The notes: generated by a model from the letters alone, not told the origin. DNA of 64,000 nucleotides from Streptomyces angustmyceticus (GCF_019933235.1 NZ_CP082945.1:4625501-4689500); one strand, 5' to 3'. Counted from the stretch's first letter, positions 8,347 to 18,134 are shown. A program made the numbers and translations.

Positions 8347-9136
8347 ATATGTGGGGGCGGGCAGGGGGCGGAGGGCCCGGGGACGCGCCTGCCCGCCTGC
8401 CCGCACGCTCGGCCGGCTCACGGGTTCCCGGCGGCGAGGAGCCCCGGGGAGGGCGAAGCGCCGGGACGGCCGGCCCGGGGCGGCCGTCCCCGGAAGGCCG
8501 TCCCGGCAAACGCTCCGCGAGGTGATTATCGGAGAATCGGAGATAACGGCACGGTCTTTCCAGGCTTTCCCGGGCCGGGTATTCTCCATGCGCTGTGTGT
8601 AATTCACCGGCCTTCCTTTCGGCCGGTTGACTGCTCGCTGTTGCCCATGCGGTGGAGCAGGCATTTCCGTGTGCGGGAGCAAGAGGTTCCCGCCTGTCCC
8701 AGGGAGTGTCATGTTCGCTTTCGCATCGCGGTTGCCGGCGCCTGTCCGGGCGTGCGGTTCCGGAAAGAAGTACGAGTTCTCGGCGTGCGGTGTCCCTTCC
8801 GGCGCCGCTGTTTTCGGCTCCCCGGCGGCGTACCCGCTCACATGACCGGCTGAAATGCGTGAACAGTACGAGTGGGGTAATGGCACCCCGGAGGGACGGC
8901 ATCGGAATGGCGCCTCCGGCATGCGTCCTGGCGTTCGCTCTGCCGTCCGCCTGACGTCCTTATGCCGGCCGGCCCGCAATCAGCGCCGTAGGCCATCCGT
9001 CCCGTAATCCGCCCTGCCGTTCGCGCGATACCGGGCCGGAATCAATTTCTCGTTACCCACCCCCTCGCCCGGCGAATTTCCACTTCGCCCGGCACATGGC
9101 AAGTGAATTCCCCTTACAGTCCCACAGGAGGAAATC
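8347..9136. other. 790-nt intergenic region without a supported gene
   Basis: GC content is lower than in the flanking genes and no frame shows convincing coding bias or homology. An ACCGGCC/GGCCGGT stem with an 8-nt loop lies near 8608-8629, and ATCGGAGA is directly repeated near 8526-8543. The right end holds the leader of the secreted-protein gene. Confidence 0.5.
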
Positions 9137-9640
9137 GTGCGCGTCTTCAAGCATCTCGCCCTCAGTGCGGTCACCGGATTGGCCGCCCTGCTTTTCTGTG
9201 CGCCCTCGGCATCGGCTGCGGCCGGTGCCGGACGCGGGCCGAATCCCCCGGGAGAGGAGGTCCTCCAACTGGTCGCCAAGCAGACGCAGGGCGGTCTCGT
9301 CGATGTGGACGGATCGGGCGGGCCGAGTCTGGGTGACGAATACGTCCTCAGCGGGGACCTCTTCCGCGGCAGCACCGCGGTCGGCACGTACAGCGAGATC
9401 TGCACACTGACCCGCTTCGTCCCCACCGACCAGTTCGACCTGCAGTGCGCGGCGGACCTGGCCCTCTCCCAAGGGCAGATCACCGTGCAGGGCCGGTTCA
9501 CCGTCACCACGGCCGGCCCCGGAAACATCGATCTGGCGATCACCGGAGGCACCGGCCGCTACCGCACGGCCCACGGCTACGTCCACGCCGTCAACGTGAC
9601 CGACACGGAAACGCGCCTCACGGTCCATCTCACCCTCTGA
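9137..9640 (+). CDS. Secreted allene-oxide-cyclase-like barrel protein
   Basis: 167 residues starting at a GTG with a strong AGGAGG 5 nt upstream. A Sec signal peptide spans about residues 1-28 (FKHLALSAVTGLAALLF, then ASAAAGAG). The mature part resembles the AOC/dirigent-like beta-barrel family: LVDVDGSGGPSLGDEYVLSG, QGQITVQGRFTV and ITGGTGRYRTAHGYV are typical. Bacterial members are uncharacterised, though plant relatives guide cyclisation or radical coupling. It stands alone between two regulon genes and has no operator of its own. Confidence 0.75.
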   Translation: MRVFKHLALSAVTGLAALLFCAPSASAAAGAGRGPNPPGEEVLQLVAKQTQGGLVDVDGSGGPSLGDEYVLSGDLFRGSTAVGTYSEICTLTRFVPTDQFDLQCAADLALSQGQITVQGRFTVTTAGPGNIDLAITGGTGRYRTAHGYVHAVNVTDTETRLTVHLTL

Positions 9641-9773
9641 CGGTGCCGACGACTCTCCGCGGGCGGCGGATCCGGGCGCTCCCGGGTCCGCCGCCCGCTG
9701 GGGTTCCGCGGGCCCGGCCGCGTCGAAACGAGCCGGGGGAACGGCCTAGGAAAGTGCCACCCCCGTCCCTACT

Positions 9774-9788
9774 ATGACGGCCCGTCAG
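9774..9788. promoter_or_regulatory. Regulon palindrome site E (one mismatch)
   Basis: ATGACGGCCCGTCAG, mismatch at the first base only. Lies 62 nt upstream of the acyl-CoA dehydrogenase start. TACTAT (9770-9775) overlaps its left edge and could be the -10 box, putting the transcription start inside the operator. Confidence 0.75.
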
Positions 9789-9850
9789 ATCGGAAGCGGG
9801 GGCCCGTCGGACCGGACGGGCGTCGTCGCACGGCCGGGAGGAGCCCGCCG

Positions 9851-11341
9851 ATGGATGCCGCGTTCACCGAGGAGCAGCAGGAAATCCGCCGTACGCTGCG
9901 CGCACTGCTGCTCAAGCGCTGTGGTCCGGACGAGGTCAAGGCGGCCGTACGCACCCCACCCGGCTACGACGAGGGCCTCTGGCGGCAGCTCGCCACCCAG
10001 CTCGGCCTGCCGGGCCTGGCCCTGCCCGCCGCCTACGGGGGAGTGGACTGCGGGCCCACCGAACTCGCCCTGGCCTGCGAGGAGACCGGCCGCGCCGTTC
10101 TGCCCTCGCCGCTGGTCGCCACCGCCGCGCTGGCCGCGCCGCTGATCCTCGCGCTGGGCGGCGAACGCCGGCGCGCCGAACTCCTGCCGGCCCTCGCCAC
10201 CGGGGAGCGCACCGCAACGCTCGTCGTACCGGGCGGGCGGCTGGCCACCGCCCTGGCGCTGACCGGGCCGAACGACGGCGACTGGGCGGGCGGCGGCCGG
10301 GCCGGCGGAATCCAGGCGCGGCGGCAGGACGGAACCTGGCGGCTGTACGGGGAGGCCGGGCAGGTGCTGAACGGCCACACCGCCGACGTGCTCGTGGTGG
10401 CCGCGCACACCGGAGGGTTCGCACGCGGCCGCACCCTGCTCTTCCTCGTACGGGCGACGGCCTCCGGCCCGGCGGCCCCGTCGGACACCCGGCGCGCCGG
10501 AAGGGCAGAAGGGGCGGAGGGGGCGGAGGAGGCCCATGGGGCCGGTGCATTCGGCGGTGCCGACGTGCCCGGTCTGCTGCGCACCCGGCAGACGGCGCTG
10601 GACGAGACCCGTCCGCAGGCGCGCCTCGAACTGCGCGACGTCCCGGCGGAATTGCTGGGGGAGGAAGGCGAGGACGGGGGCGGGGACGCGGCGGCGGTGG
10701 CCGCCGCGCTCGCCGCGACCGGGGTGACGGCGGCCGCGGTGCTGGCCGCCGAGGCGGTGGGGGCGGCCGACGCCGCGCTGGCCCGTACCGTCGCCCACGT
10801 CCGGCAGCGCGAGCAGTTCGGCCGGCCCATCGGGTCGTTCCAGGCCGTGCAGCACCGGCTCGCCGATCTGTATGTGCTGCTCCAGGCGGCGCGCTCGGCG
10901 GCGTACTACGCGGCCTGGTCGGCGGGCGGCGGCCGGGCCGGGGGCGGGGGCGCCACGGGCGCGTACGGTGCGGCCGAGCCCGGGGTGGGGGCGCTCGCGC
11001 TGGCGCAGGCGCTGGAGACGCTGCGTGCGGTGGCGGCCGAGGCGGTGCAGCTGCACGGCGGCATCGGCTTCACCTGGGAACACGAGGCGCACCTGTACTT
11101 CAAACGGGCGGCCTGCGACGAACTGCTGCTGGGCCCCGCCCACCGCCTCCGGGCCCGGGCCGCCGAGGAGGCGGGCCTGTTCACGGACGGGGCACGTGAG
11201 ACCGGCGGAGGCGGAGGAGCCGGCGGAGGCCGAGGGCCCGGCGACAGCCGTGGTGCGGACGGTCACCAAGCGGCACCCGCGCCCCCAGGGGTCGGCGAGG
11301 CGCCTGAAAGGGGCCGGGCCGCAGAGGCGGTCGAGGCGTGA
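9851..11341 (+). CDS. Acyl-CoA dehydrogenase
   Basis: 496 residues against about 380 for typical family members. The N-terminal helical domain (FTEEQQEIRRTLRALL) is followed by LPAAYGGVDCGPTELALACEE, and the C-terminal domain has REQFGRPIGSFQAVQHRLADL and LHGGIGFTWEHEAHLYFKRA. Such flavoenzymes introduce the alpha,beta double bond in acyl-CoAs. The extra length is an Ala/Gly-rich insertion (about 215-245) and a 60-residue Gly/Pro-rich tail. The form resembles FadE subunits of steroid degradation, often heteromeric; no second subunit is adjacent. GGGAGGAG lies 7 nt before the ATG. It overlaps the next gene by 4 nt. Confidence 0.88.
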   Translation: MDAAFTEEQQEIRRTLRALLLKRCGPDEVKAAVRTPPGYDEGLWRQLATQLGLPGLALPAAYGGVDCGPTELALACEETGRAVLPSPLVATAALAAPLILALGGERRRAELLPALATGERTATLVVPGGRLATALALTGPNDGDWAGGGRAGGIQARRQDGTWRLYGEAGQVLNGHTADVLVVAAHTGGFARGRTLLFLVRATASGPAAPSDTRRAGRAEGAEGAEEAHGAGAFGGADVPGLLRTRQTALDETRPQARLELRDVPAELLGEEGEDGGGDAAAVAAALAATGVTAAAVLAAEAVGAADAALARTVAHVRQREQFGRPIGSFQAVQHRLADLYVLLQAARSAAYYAAWSAGGGRAGGGGATGAYGAAEPGVGALALAQALETLRAVAAEAVQLHGGIGFTWEHEAHLYFKRAACDELLLGPAHRLRARAAEEAGLFTDGARETGGGGGAGGGRGPGDSRGADGHQAAPAPPGVGEAPERGRAAEAVEA

Positions 11342-11811
11342 GGCTGTCGGGGGAGCGCTTGGTGCAGAAGGTCTCCGCGACCCGTGCGTTCGCCCGGATC
11401 GCGCCGCACGTCGTTCCCGCGCTGGACCGTGCCGTGCACCGGCTGACCCGGGGAAAGGTGCTGCTCAGCGCGCGGATGCTGCCGGGTGTGGTGCTGACCG
11501 CGACCGGGGCCAGGAGCGGGCTGCCGCGGCGTACTCCGCTGGCGTGCGTGCCGGAGAAGGAGGGCGGCTGGCTGCTGGTGGGCAGCAACTTCGGGCGGCC
11601 GGGGCATCCGGCGTGGACCGGCAACCTGCTGAAGAACCCGGAGGCCGAGGTGAGTTGGCGCGGCCGGGACATCCCGGTGCGGGCCCGGCTGCTCACCGGC
11701 GAGGAACGGGCGCTGGCCTGGCGGGCGGCGCTGGAGTTCTGGCCGCCGTACGCCGCGTATCAGGCGCGGGTGGCGCGGGAGATCCGGCTGTTCCGGCTGG
11801 AGCGGCGGTGA
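11338..11811 (+). CDS. Ddn-family deazaflavin (F420)-dependent nitroreductase
   Basis: 157 residues of the split-barrel F420 nitroreductase/quinone reductase family (formerly DUF385). Characteristic segments are GVVLTATGARSGLPRRTPL, LVGSNFGRPGHPAWTGNLLK and NPEAEVSWRGRD. Family members reduce quinones or nitro compounds with F420H2. GTGA overlaps the stop of the acyl-CoA dehydrogenase, so the two are one operon under site E. Cofactor supply is consistent with the FO synthase at 43.6 kb. Confidence 0.85.
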   Translation: MRLSGERLVQKVSATRAFARIAPHVVPALDRAVHRLTRGKVLLSARMLPGVVLTATGARSGLPRRTPLACVPEKEGGWLLVGSNFGRPGHPAWTGNLLKNPEAEVSWRGRDIPVRARLLTGEERALAWRAALEFWPPYAAYQARVAREIRLFRLERR

Positions 11812-11861
11812 GCCGGCCGGCCGGGAGCGGGGCTTCGCCCTGGCCCGTGCGGTCCGCCGGG

Positions 11862-11916
11862 CACACAGCGGGCGCCGCGGCGAACCCTTGAGGGGCCGCG
11901 CGGCGCCCGCTGTGTG
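11862..11916. terminator. Perfect 18-bp hairpin, bidirectional terminator
   Basis: Arms 11862-11879 and 11899-11916 are exact reverse complements with a 19-nt loop. It lies between convergent genes (F420 reductase and TetR). No U-tract follows, as is common in Streptomyces. Confidence 0.8.
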
Positions 11917-12036
11917 TGCGGTACAGCTATGGCAGGACGGATACGGGATCGATGGCGAACCGCCCGGGGAAATCCGGGACTTTCGAGGTGCGGCTGCTTC
12001 TCGGGCCGCTTCCCCGGGAGCTTTTCGGCTGCTTCG

Positions 12037-12684
12037 TTATTTGGTCGGCTTCTTGCCGGTGATGCCGAGGTGCACCAGCAGCGCCAGATTCGGCTTGAGC
12101 TCGGCCTGTTTGACGCCCCAGCTCTGGAAGCCCTTCTGGTGCCCGGCGACCGCCGCCAGCATCGCGACGAGCGAACCCGCCATCGCGGGCGCACTCACGT
12201 CCTTGTCGACCTTGCCCTTGCTCTGCAGTTCCTTGATCGAATCGGTAAGGGAGTTGGTGACGGCATTAAGGATCTTCATGCGGATCTTGTAGAACCGCTT
12301 GTCGCCTTCGGCGGCACCCAGGTCGATCACGCGCAGAATCGCGTCGTGCTTCCGCCAGAAGGAGAGGAAGCCCTCGACCAGATCCTCCGCCGCCTGCCAG
12401 GCGGACTTGCCCACCCAGGAGCGTCCGGCGACAAGATCGGTCAGAGTGGCGCCTTCTTTGGCCATCTCCTCGGCGATTTCGAGGACGGCGCCCTCGACGT
12501 CCGGGAAGTACTGATAGAACGTTGCGGGTGAAGTCCCCGCTTTTCGGGCTACATCGATGACCTTGACGTCCCGATAGGGGGACGAACTGAGCATTTCGCT
12601 GAGGCAGTCGAGAAGCTTTTGCCGCGTCGCCTGTCCGCGGCGGCCGGCAACTCTGCCGTCGACGGTTCGAACTTGTCCTGTCAT
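12037..12684 (-). CDS. TetR-family regulator, candidate master of the acyl-CoA regulon
   Basis: 215 residues. A Lys/Arg-rich N-terminus precedes a TetR helix-turn-helix at about 20-65 (ATRQKLLDCLSEMLSS, KVIDVARKAGTSPATFYQYF). The C-terminal ligand domain is all-helical and ends in a basic tail GKKPTK. It lies directly downstream of the site-E operon, convergent to it. A degenerate copy of the regulon palindrome (9 of 12 conserved positions) overlaps its ATG, which would allow autoregulation. The window-wide palindrome is of the length and symmetry TetR dimers bind. Linking this protein to the sites is inference from position. Confidence 0.88.
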   Translation of the reverse strand: MTGQVRTVDGRVAGRRGQATRQKLLDCLSEMLSSSPYRDVKVIDVARKAGTSPATFYQYFPDVEGAVLEIAEEMAKEGATLTDLVAGRSWVGKSAWQAAEDLVEGFLSFWRKHDAILRVIDLGAAEGDKRFYKIRMKILNAVTNSLTDSIKELQSKGKVDKDVSAPAMAGSLVAMLAAVAGHQKGFQSWGVKQAELKPNLALLVHLGITGKKPTK

Positions 12685-12692
12685 GCCGTCAG
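12678..12692. promoter_or_regulatory. Degenerate regulon palindrome over the TetR start codon
   Basis: CTGTCATGCCGTCAG. The right half CGTCAG is perfect; the left half matches 3 of 6. The TetR start codon lies inside it (minus-strand ATG at 12684-12682). Possible autoregulatory site. Confidence 0.4.
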
Positions 12693-13613
12693 CTTACCGA
12701 GGGGTGATCGGAGCGCGATTTGGCTGCCTGCAAATGGGGATGGGGGAGTTCGGGGTGCGAGACCCCCGTGAGCGTGCCGGCGGCGGAGCCGCCCGAGGGG
12801 CACGGTCGCGGGCGACCGATTGGTCCGATCCGGTGAAGAGTGTTATCAACAGGCTGTGGACAACTTTGGTGGATAAGTGGTCACCGTCCGTGCCGCAAGT
12901 GCGCCGCGATGGCCGTCAGTTGAACATCCGCCCCGCCGTCGCCACGTTCCGCATACCTCGCGGTAATCGACCGTGCGTACGAATACCCGCCGGGCAAATC
13001 GCACGAAGCGGCGCTAGCTTGGACATCTGGCCGCCGTCGCGGCCGGCGCTCCGGCCTGCCCCGATGTCCGGGACGGCGCCACGCCAGGCGTCCTGGCGCC
13101 GAAATGACCTTCGAACGCGCAGAATTGGGCCGTGGGGTCACGAGCGACGACGGGGGCGGCATGACCGGTGGGGGATGGGTGAGCACAGCCGGAGGGACGG
13201 CATGGTTTCGGCCACCGCGGCCGCCGGACGTCCGAGGGTGTGAACCGCCGCCTCCGCGACGCCGTCAAACAAAGTGGTGAGCGTCCGTATTTCGGGCGGT
13301 GTCGCGCCCGGCGGGTGGGCAACCCGCTGGTAACCCGCTCGGCAATCGCCCGTCAAGGGACGTATCGCAGCACGTCAGGCGGGGTTGGGTTACGTCGGGT
13401 AACGGTCCCGGTGCGGGTCACGGCGGGCATGCCGTGACACGGCGGACAGGCCCCGGGTTCGCAACCGTCGGCCCGGCCAGGAACAATCAGCACGCGTACG
13501 GCCGTTTCGACAGTCCTCGCCGCAGGCGGGGAGACGCTGCACGGGGCAGTGGCTCTCGTCGGTTCGTGGCCATGGAGAGTCTCTTTTACGCCCCACGGGG
13601 AGGTGGCAGGCAA
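12693..13613. other. 920-nt intergenic region upstream of afsK
   Basis: No convincing gene. It holds three clustered DnaA-box-like 9-mers (12843-12876), a GGCGCC-bounded inverted repeat near 13076-13101, and an exact 8-bp stem GTCACGGC/GCCGTGAC at 13417-13438. Probably an extended regulatory region for afsK and the TetR gene. Confidence 0.5.
12843..12876. promoter_or_regulatory. Cluster of three DnaA-box-like 9-mers
   Basis: TTATCAACA (12843-12851), TGTGGACAA (12855-12863, reverse complement TTGTCCACA, the preferred Streptomyces box) and GGTGGATAA (12868-12876, reverse complement TTATCCACC). They start 12 and 13 bp apart, about one helical turn. Too few for oriC; could be a DnaA titration or transcriptional control site. 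Confidence 0.5.
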
Positions 13614-16251
13614 GTGGTGGAGCAGCTGACGCAGCTGACGCAGCACGATCCCCGGCGGATCGGCCCGTTCGAGGTGCTCGGCCGTCTCGGGGCCGGCGGC
13701 ATGGGACTGGTCTATCTGGCGCGTTCCGCGTCCGGCCGGCGCGTGGCGATCAAGACGGTGCGCACCGAGCTCGCCGAGGACCAGCTGTTCCGGGTCCGTT
13801 TCACACGCGAGGTCGAGGCGGCCCGTGCGGTCAGCGGCTTCTACACGGCCGCGGTGGTGGACGCCGATCCGCGCGCGGCGGTGCCCTGGCTCGCGACGGC
13901 CTATGTCCCCGCGCCTTCCCTCGAGGAAATAGTCAATGAGTGCGGGCCGCTCCCGGCCCAGGCGGTGCGGTGGCTGGCGGCCGGGATCGCCGAGGCGCTG
14001 CAGTCCATCCACGGCGCGGGCCTGGTGCACCGCGACCTGAAGCCGTCGAACGTGCTGGTCGTCGAGGACGGCCCCCGGGTGATCGACTTCGGTATCGCCT
14101 CCGGGGTGTCCAACACCCGGCTGACGATGACCAACGTCGCCGTGGGCACGCCCGCCTACATGTCGCCCGAGCAGGCCCGTGACTCGCGCAGCGTGACGGG
14201 CGCCAGCGATGTCTTCTCCCTCGGCTCGACGCTGGTCTTCGCCGCCACCGGCCACGCGCCGTTCCATGGCGCCAACCCCGTCGAGACCGTCTTCATGCTG
14301 CTGCGCGAGGGCCCCGACCTGACCGGGCTGCCGGACGAACTGCGTCCGCTCCTGGAGTCCTGTATGCAGATGGAGGCCGGCCAGCGGCCGTCCCCCGCCG
14401 ATCTGCAGTCCCAGCTCGCGCCGCACCTCTTCGGCTCCGGCAGCGACGACAGCGGCACCGCCTCCGCCTGGCTGCCGGCCGGCGCGGTCGCGCTCATCGA
14501 AGGCCGCCGCGGCGGCCGCTCCACCGTGGCGAACGGCGGCCAGCGGGCCGGCTCCGGGCGCGGCGCCGCCCGTCAGGCGCCCGCCGCGCCGCCGGCCCCG
14601 CCCGCGGCGCCCCCGCGGCCCGCCCAGGCGCCGCCGCGGCCGGAGAACGCACCGGCGGCCGCGGAGACCGGCTGGCCCGGCCATGTCGGCGCGGGCCCCG
14701 GCGCCCACCGCGGCACCGACCCGCGTGCGGGCCACCCCGGCCCGATGCCGCAGCCCGCGGCGCTCGGCCCGGACGCCGCGACGGCCCGCGCGACCCCGGT
14801 CTCCGCGGCGCCGCCCACCACCTCGCCGTCCCCCGCCGCCGCACTCTCCACCGCCCCGCCGGCCGTCACCGGCGACGGCGCCGCCGGTCCCGTACGCCTC
14901 GGTGGCTCGGCCGCCCCCATAGGGCCGGGACCGCGCGCCGACGCCCCCGGGCCGCAGCCGCGCGGGCAGGCCGGTGCCGCGACCAACTGGGTACGGCCGC
15001 CCGGTGCCGGACCCGCGACCGGTGTACCGCCGCAGGGCCCGGCCGGTGGTGCCGGCGAGGGCCCGGCCCGCGGCGAGGCCGCCGCGCCCCCTCCGCCCGA
15101 GGCCCCGCCCGCCGAGCCGGGCCGCTGGCGCCCCTGGCGCTTCCGGATGTCGAACGACGTGTGGGGCACCCCCGCCGTCGCCGACGACCTGCTGTACGTC
15201 ACGTCCTTCGAGGTGCACGCGCTCGATGTGGCCAGCGGGCGCCGCAAGTTCAAGACCCGTGACGTCGCCTGGGCGATGGCGGTCGCGGACGGCCGGATCC
15301 ATGCCTCGGACGGCCCGAGCCTGTACGCGCTGGACGCCGGCGACGGCACCGAGCGCTGGCGGCTGCACACCGAGGGGTGGGTCTACGCCCTCCGGGTGGA
15401 CCGCGGGACCGTCGTCACCAGCACCCGGGGCGGCGGCGTCCAGGCGTGGGAGGCGGCCACCGGCGAACTGCTGTGGGAGACCGGCGGCGTCCAGACCGAC
15501 TTCGAGACCGCCGAGGCCGCACCCGTGGTGCACGACGGCACGGTCTTCGTCTGGGCCGACGCACGGCTGAAGGCGCTGGAGGCCCGGACCGGCGCCGAGC
15601 GCTGGTCGTACCCGGTCGGCGACGCCGCGTCCTGCGGCGGGGTGCCGGTGCGGCTGGTGCCCGGTTCGGACGGCGCGGTCTACGTCGTGGCCGGCACCCG
15701 GGTGCTGGCGATCGACATCGCCCGCGGCGATGTGCGCTGGCACTTCGAGGCGCCCGCCGTGTTCCTGAGCCCGCCCGCCTTCGCCCCCGGCCCGGCCGTC
15801 ACCGGCGGCGGGGTCTATCTGGCGGACTACCTCGGCACGGTCTACGCCCTGGACGCGGCGGACGGCCGCGACCGCTGGCGGATCGCCACCGAGGCGCGGC
15901 AGTCCACCGAACCGGTGCTGAGTCGCCCACGGCGCCGTCCACCTGGGCAGCGGCAAGGCGCTCTACACCCTGGACGCGGTGACCGGCACCCCGCGCTGGC
16001 GGTTCCAGGCCGGCGCCGAGGTCGTCGGCGCACCGGTCGTCGCGGAGGGCCGGGTGCACTTCGGCTCGGCCGACCACTGCCTCTACACGCTCGACGCGAT
16101 GGGCGGCCAACTGCGCTGGAAGCTGGAGACCGGCGGCGAGATCACCGGTTCACCGGTGGCGGTCGGCGGCGTGGTGTACGCCTGCAGCAAGGACCGCTGT
16201 GTGTACGCGCTGGACGCGGCCAAGGGGACGGGGCTGGCGCGGCGGACATGA
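13614..16251 (+). CDS. afsK: AfsK-type Ser/Thr kinase with PQQ propeller (frameshifted)
   Basis: The kinase domain (about 12-275) has the P-loop GRLGAGGMGLVYLARSASG, catalytic loop HRDLKPSNVLV, DFGIASG and the APE-equivalent SPEQA. A Pro/Ala-rich linker (about 290-500) leads to a C-terminal beta-propeller of PQQ-like repeats (YALDAGDGTERWR, YALDAADGRDRWR). This is the AfsK architecture: membrane-associated kinase that phosphorylates AfsR. I chose GTG 13614 because it gives VVEQLTQ...HDPRRIGPFEVLG, matching AfsK as I recall it, with GGGGAGG 10 nt upstream. Near 15921 the frame breaks: an extra A (GTGCTG-A-GTCGCC) shifts reading, and the propeller continues in another frame to TGA at 16251. As written, translation ends at 16286 with an Arg-rich tail. 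Confidence 0.88.
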
Positions 16252-16383
16252 TGCGGGCCCGGGTGCGGAGGGCGCGGTGGCCGTGAGCCGCTGACGCCGG
16301 TCGTGGCGGGGCGGGGGCGTGCGCCAGAGGGCGTGTGCCGAGAGCCGTGCGTCAGAGGGCGTGCGCCGTGTCCGCGTGGTCGT

Positions 16384-17382
16384 CTACTGCCGGTCGTCGG
16401 GGGGCGGTTCGGTGCCTTCGGGGCGGCCGGGCTGTCCGGGCTGGTCGGGGTGGCCGGGCTGTCCGGTCCGGCCGGGCTCGCCGGGCTGCGAAGGCGGCGG
16501 TTGCCGGTGTTCCCTGGCCCACTCCACCGGAGGGGTGGGGGGCTGTTGATGCGCCGGCTTCGTCTGTGATGGCGGCGGCGGCGGTGGTGGTGACTGCTGG
16601 GGCTGCCGCGGTTGTTGAGGCCGCTGAGGCTGTTGCGTCGGCTGAGCCTGCTGTTGCTGTTCTTGCTGCGGTGGGGCGGGTGGCGGCGGGGTGACCGGCA
16701 GGGGAGCGGTGGGGGTGTCCTCCCGCGGGCCGTGGGCGCCGTGGCCGTGTCCGCCGGGCGCCGCCGGGCCGCCCGGACCGGGGCCGGTCGGGTACGGCTC
16801 GGGGTTCCACTCCTCGCCCCCCGGGCGGCCCGCGTCCCAGGGCTCGGGCGTCCCCGGCGGGTAGGGCGCGTACGGGTCGTGCGGCGCGCGCCGGTCGTAG
16901 CGGTCGTCGTGCGCGGTGGGGCCGTAGCGGCCGTCTTCGTACTGCCGGTCGTCCAGGCCGCGGTCGTAGACCCGGCGGCCCCGGCCTCGCATGATCAGGG
17001 CACCGAGCAGCAGCAGCGCGCCGCCGCCCAGGGCACTGGCCACGCCGATCCCGAGACCGCGGGCGCCGGCCGTCAGTTCGCTGGTGGCCTGGCCCTGGCG
17101 GACCATCCACAGGATCGTGAAGCCGAGCACCACCAGGCCCGCGACGGTGATCAGCGCCCGGGAGCGCAGGGCCACACCGATCAGGGTCAGCAGGGCCGCG
17201 AAGGCCATCGGAAGGAGCACGGAGCCGAAGAGCGCGGCGCTGGTGGGGGTGATGCCGTTGAAGAGGTCTTCGATCCGGATGTCGCGGCCGCGACGGCCGT
17301 CGTACCAGGGACGGAAGGGGCTCCATACGGCGGCCGCCGCTCCGGCGAGGGCGATCAGCGACCCGAGAACGTTGCGCACCAC
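16384..17382 (-). CDS. Membrane protein with Pro/Gln-rich cytoplasmic tail
   Basis: About 332 residues from GTG 17382 (GAGG 8 nt upstream). The first 150 residues carry four hydrophobic segments (LGSLIALAGAAAAVWSPF, ALFGSVLLPMAFAALLTLIG, ALITVAGLVVLGFTILWMV, VASALGGGALLLLGALI). The rest is a low-complexity tail rich in Tyr/Asp, then Pro and Gln (PPQQEQQQQAQPTQQPQRPQ). No enzymatic motif is visible. Its place next to afsK suggests a membrane partner or bystander conserved with that locus; function unknown. Confidence 0.7.
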   Translation of the reverse strand: MVRNVLGSLIALAGAAAAVWSPFRPWYDGRRGRDIRIEDLFNGITPTSAALFGSVLLPMAFAALLTLIGVALRSRALITVAGLVVLGFTILWMVRQGQATSELTAGARGLGIGVASALGGGALLLLGALIMRGRGRRVYDRGLDDRQYEDGRYGPTAHDDRYDRRAPHDPYAPYPPGTPEPWDAGRPGGEEWNPEPYPTGPGPGGPAAPGGHGHGAHGPREDTPTAPLPVTPPPPAPPQQEQQQQAQPTQQPQRPQQPRQPQQSPPPPPPPSQTKPAHQQPPTPPVEWAREHRQPPPSQPGEPGRTGQPGHPDQPGQPGRPEGTEPPPDDRQ

Positions 17383-17582
17383 GGGCGTCGCCTCGCTTCG
17401 AGTTGTCCGGTCGTCCTCCGTGACCGACGCTACGCCGGACCTCCGGCGCCCGCGAGAGAAGTACGCCCGCCCGCGTTGCCGGTGCCCGTACGGGGTGTCA
17501 CCGGGCCTTGCTAGGGTGCCGTGCACGCGTCAAGCCAGGGGCTGGCGGGGTTCAGGTTTTTTCACGGGGGACGGACAGCAGA

Positions 17583-18131
17583 ATGATGCAGCGCGCATGC
17601 CCGGACGGCCTTGAGGGCGGCCGCCGGGGGATCAGGGCAGTGGTGGCGACGGGACTGGCGCTGGCCACGGTCGCCACGGTCGGTGGCTGTGCCTTCGCCC
17701 GGCCACGGGTCAAGGTGCCGGTGTACCTTCCGAGTCCCTCGTCGAGCAGCGGTTACGACGCGTCGAGCGACCCGTCCTCGGCGTACGAGCCCACCTACTC
17801 GCCCTCGCCGACCCAGGAGACCTACGACCCGGACGGGCGCTCGGACGTCAGCGGCAGCAACTGCGACTTCTCCGATGCGCTGCGCCAGTTCACCTACACG
17901 GTCTCGATCACCAATCCGTCGACGACCGACTCGTTCTCCTACGACATGGCCGTCAACTGGATGAAGGCCAAGCCGGCCGACGGCAAGGCGTACGGGCTGC
18001 ACGAGCGCTCGGTCATCGTCGGCCCCGGGGACACCGAGACGTACACCGCCAAGTACACCGTCAACCAGTCCTCCATCGGGCAGTTCTGGTACACCTGCCA
18101 GATCACCCGGGCGCACAAGACCCGGATGTGA
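17583..18131 (+). CDS. Putative secreted lipoprotein
   Basis: 182 residues with an N-terminal hydrophobic stretch AVVATGLALATVATVGGC whose end is a lipobox (VGG-Cys near residue 36). A Ser/Pro/Tyr-rich linker follows (about 45-85), then a folded domain with two Cys (NCDFSDALRQFTYTVSI and FWYTCQITRAHKTRM) likely to form a disulfide outside the cell. No known family recognised. ATG codons at 17583 and 17586 are both possible. The stop lies 3 nt from that of the convergent enoyl-CoA hydratase. Confidence 0.7.
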   Translation: MMQRACPDGLEGGRRGIRAVVATGLALATVATVGGCAFARPRVKVPVYLPSPSSSSGYDASSDPSSAYEPTYSPSPTQETYDPDGRSDVSGSNCDFSDALRQFTYTVSITNPSTTDSFSYDMAVNWMKAKPADGKAYGLHERSVIVGPGDTETYTAKYTVNQSSIGQFWYTCQITRAHKTRM

Positions 18132-18134
18132 GGG

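Noticed and set aside
8347..9136. Several short frames in the 790-nt gap
   Set aside because: All are short, overlapping on both strands, and without homology or initiation signals.
12683..13243. Open frame in the gap upstream of afsK
   Set aside because: Composition is unlike the true genes, no family motif, no ribosome binding site; overlaps the TetR promoter and DnaA-box cluster.
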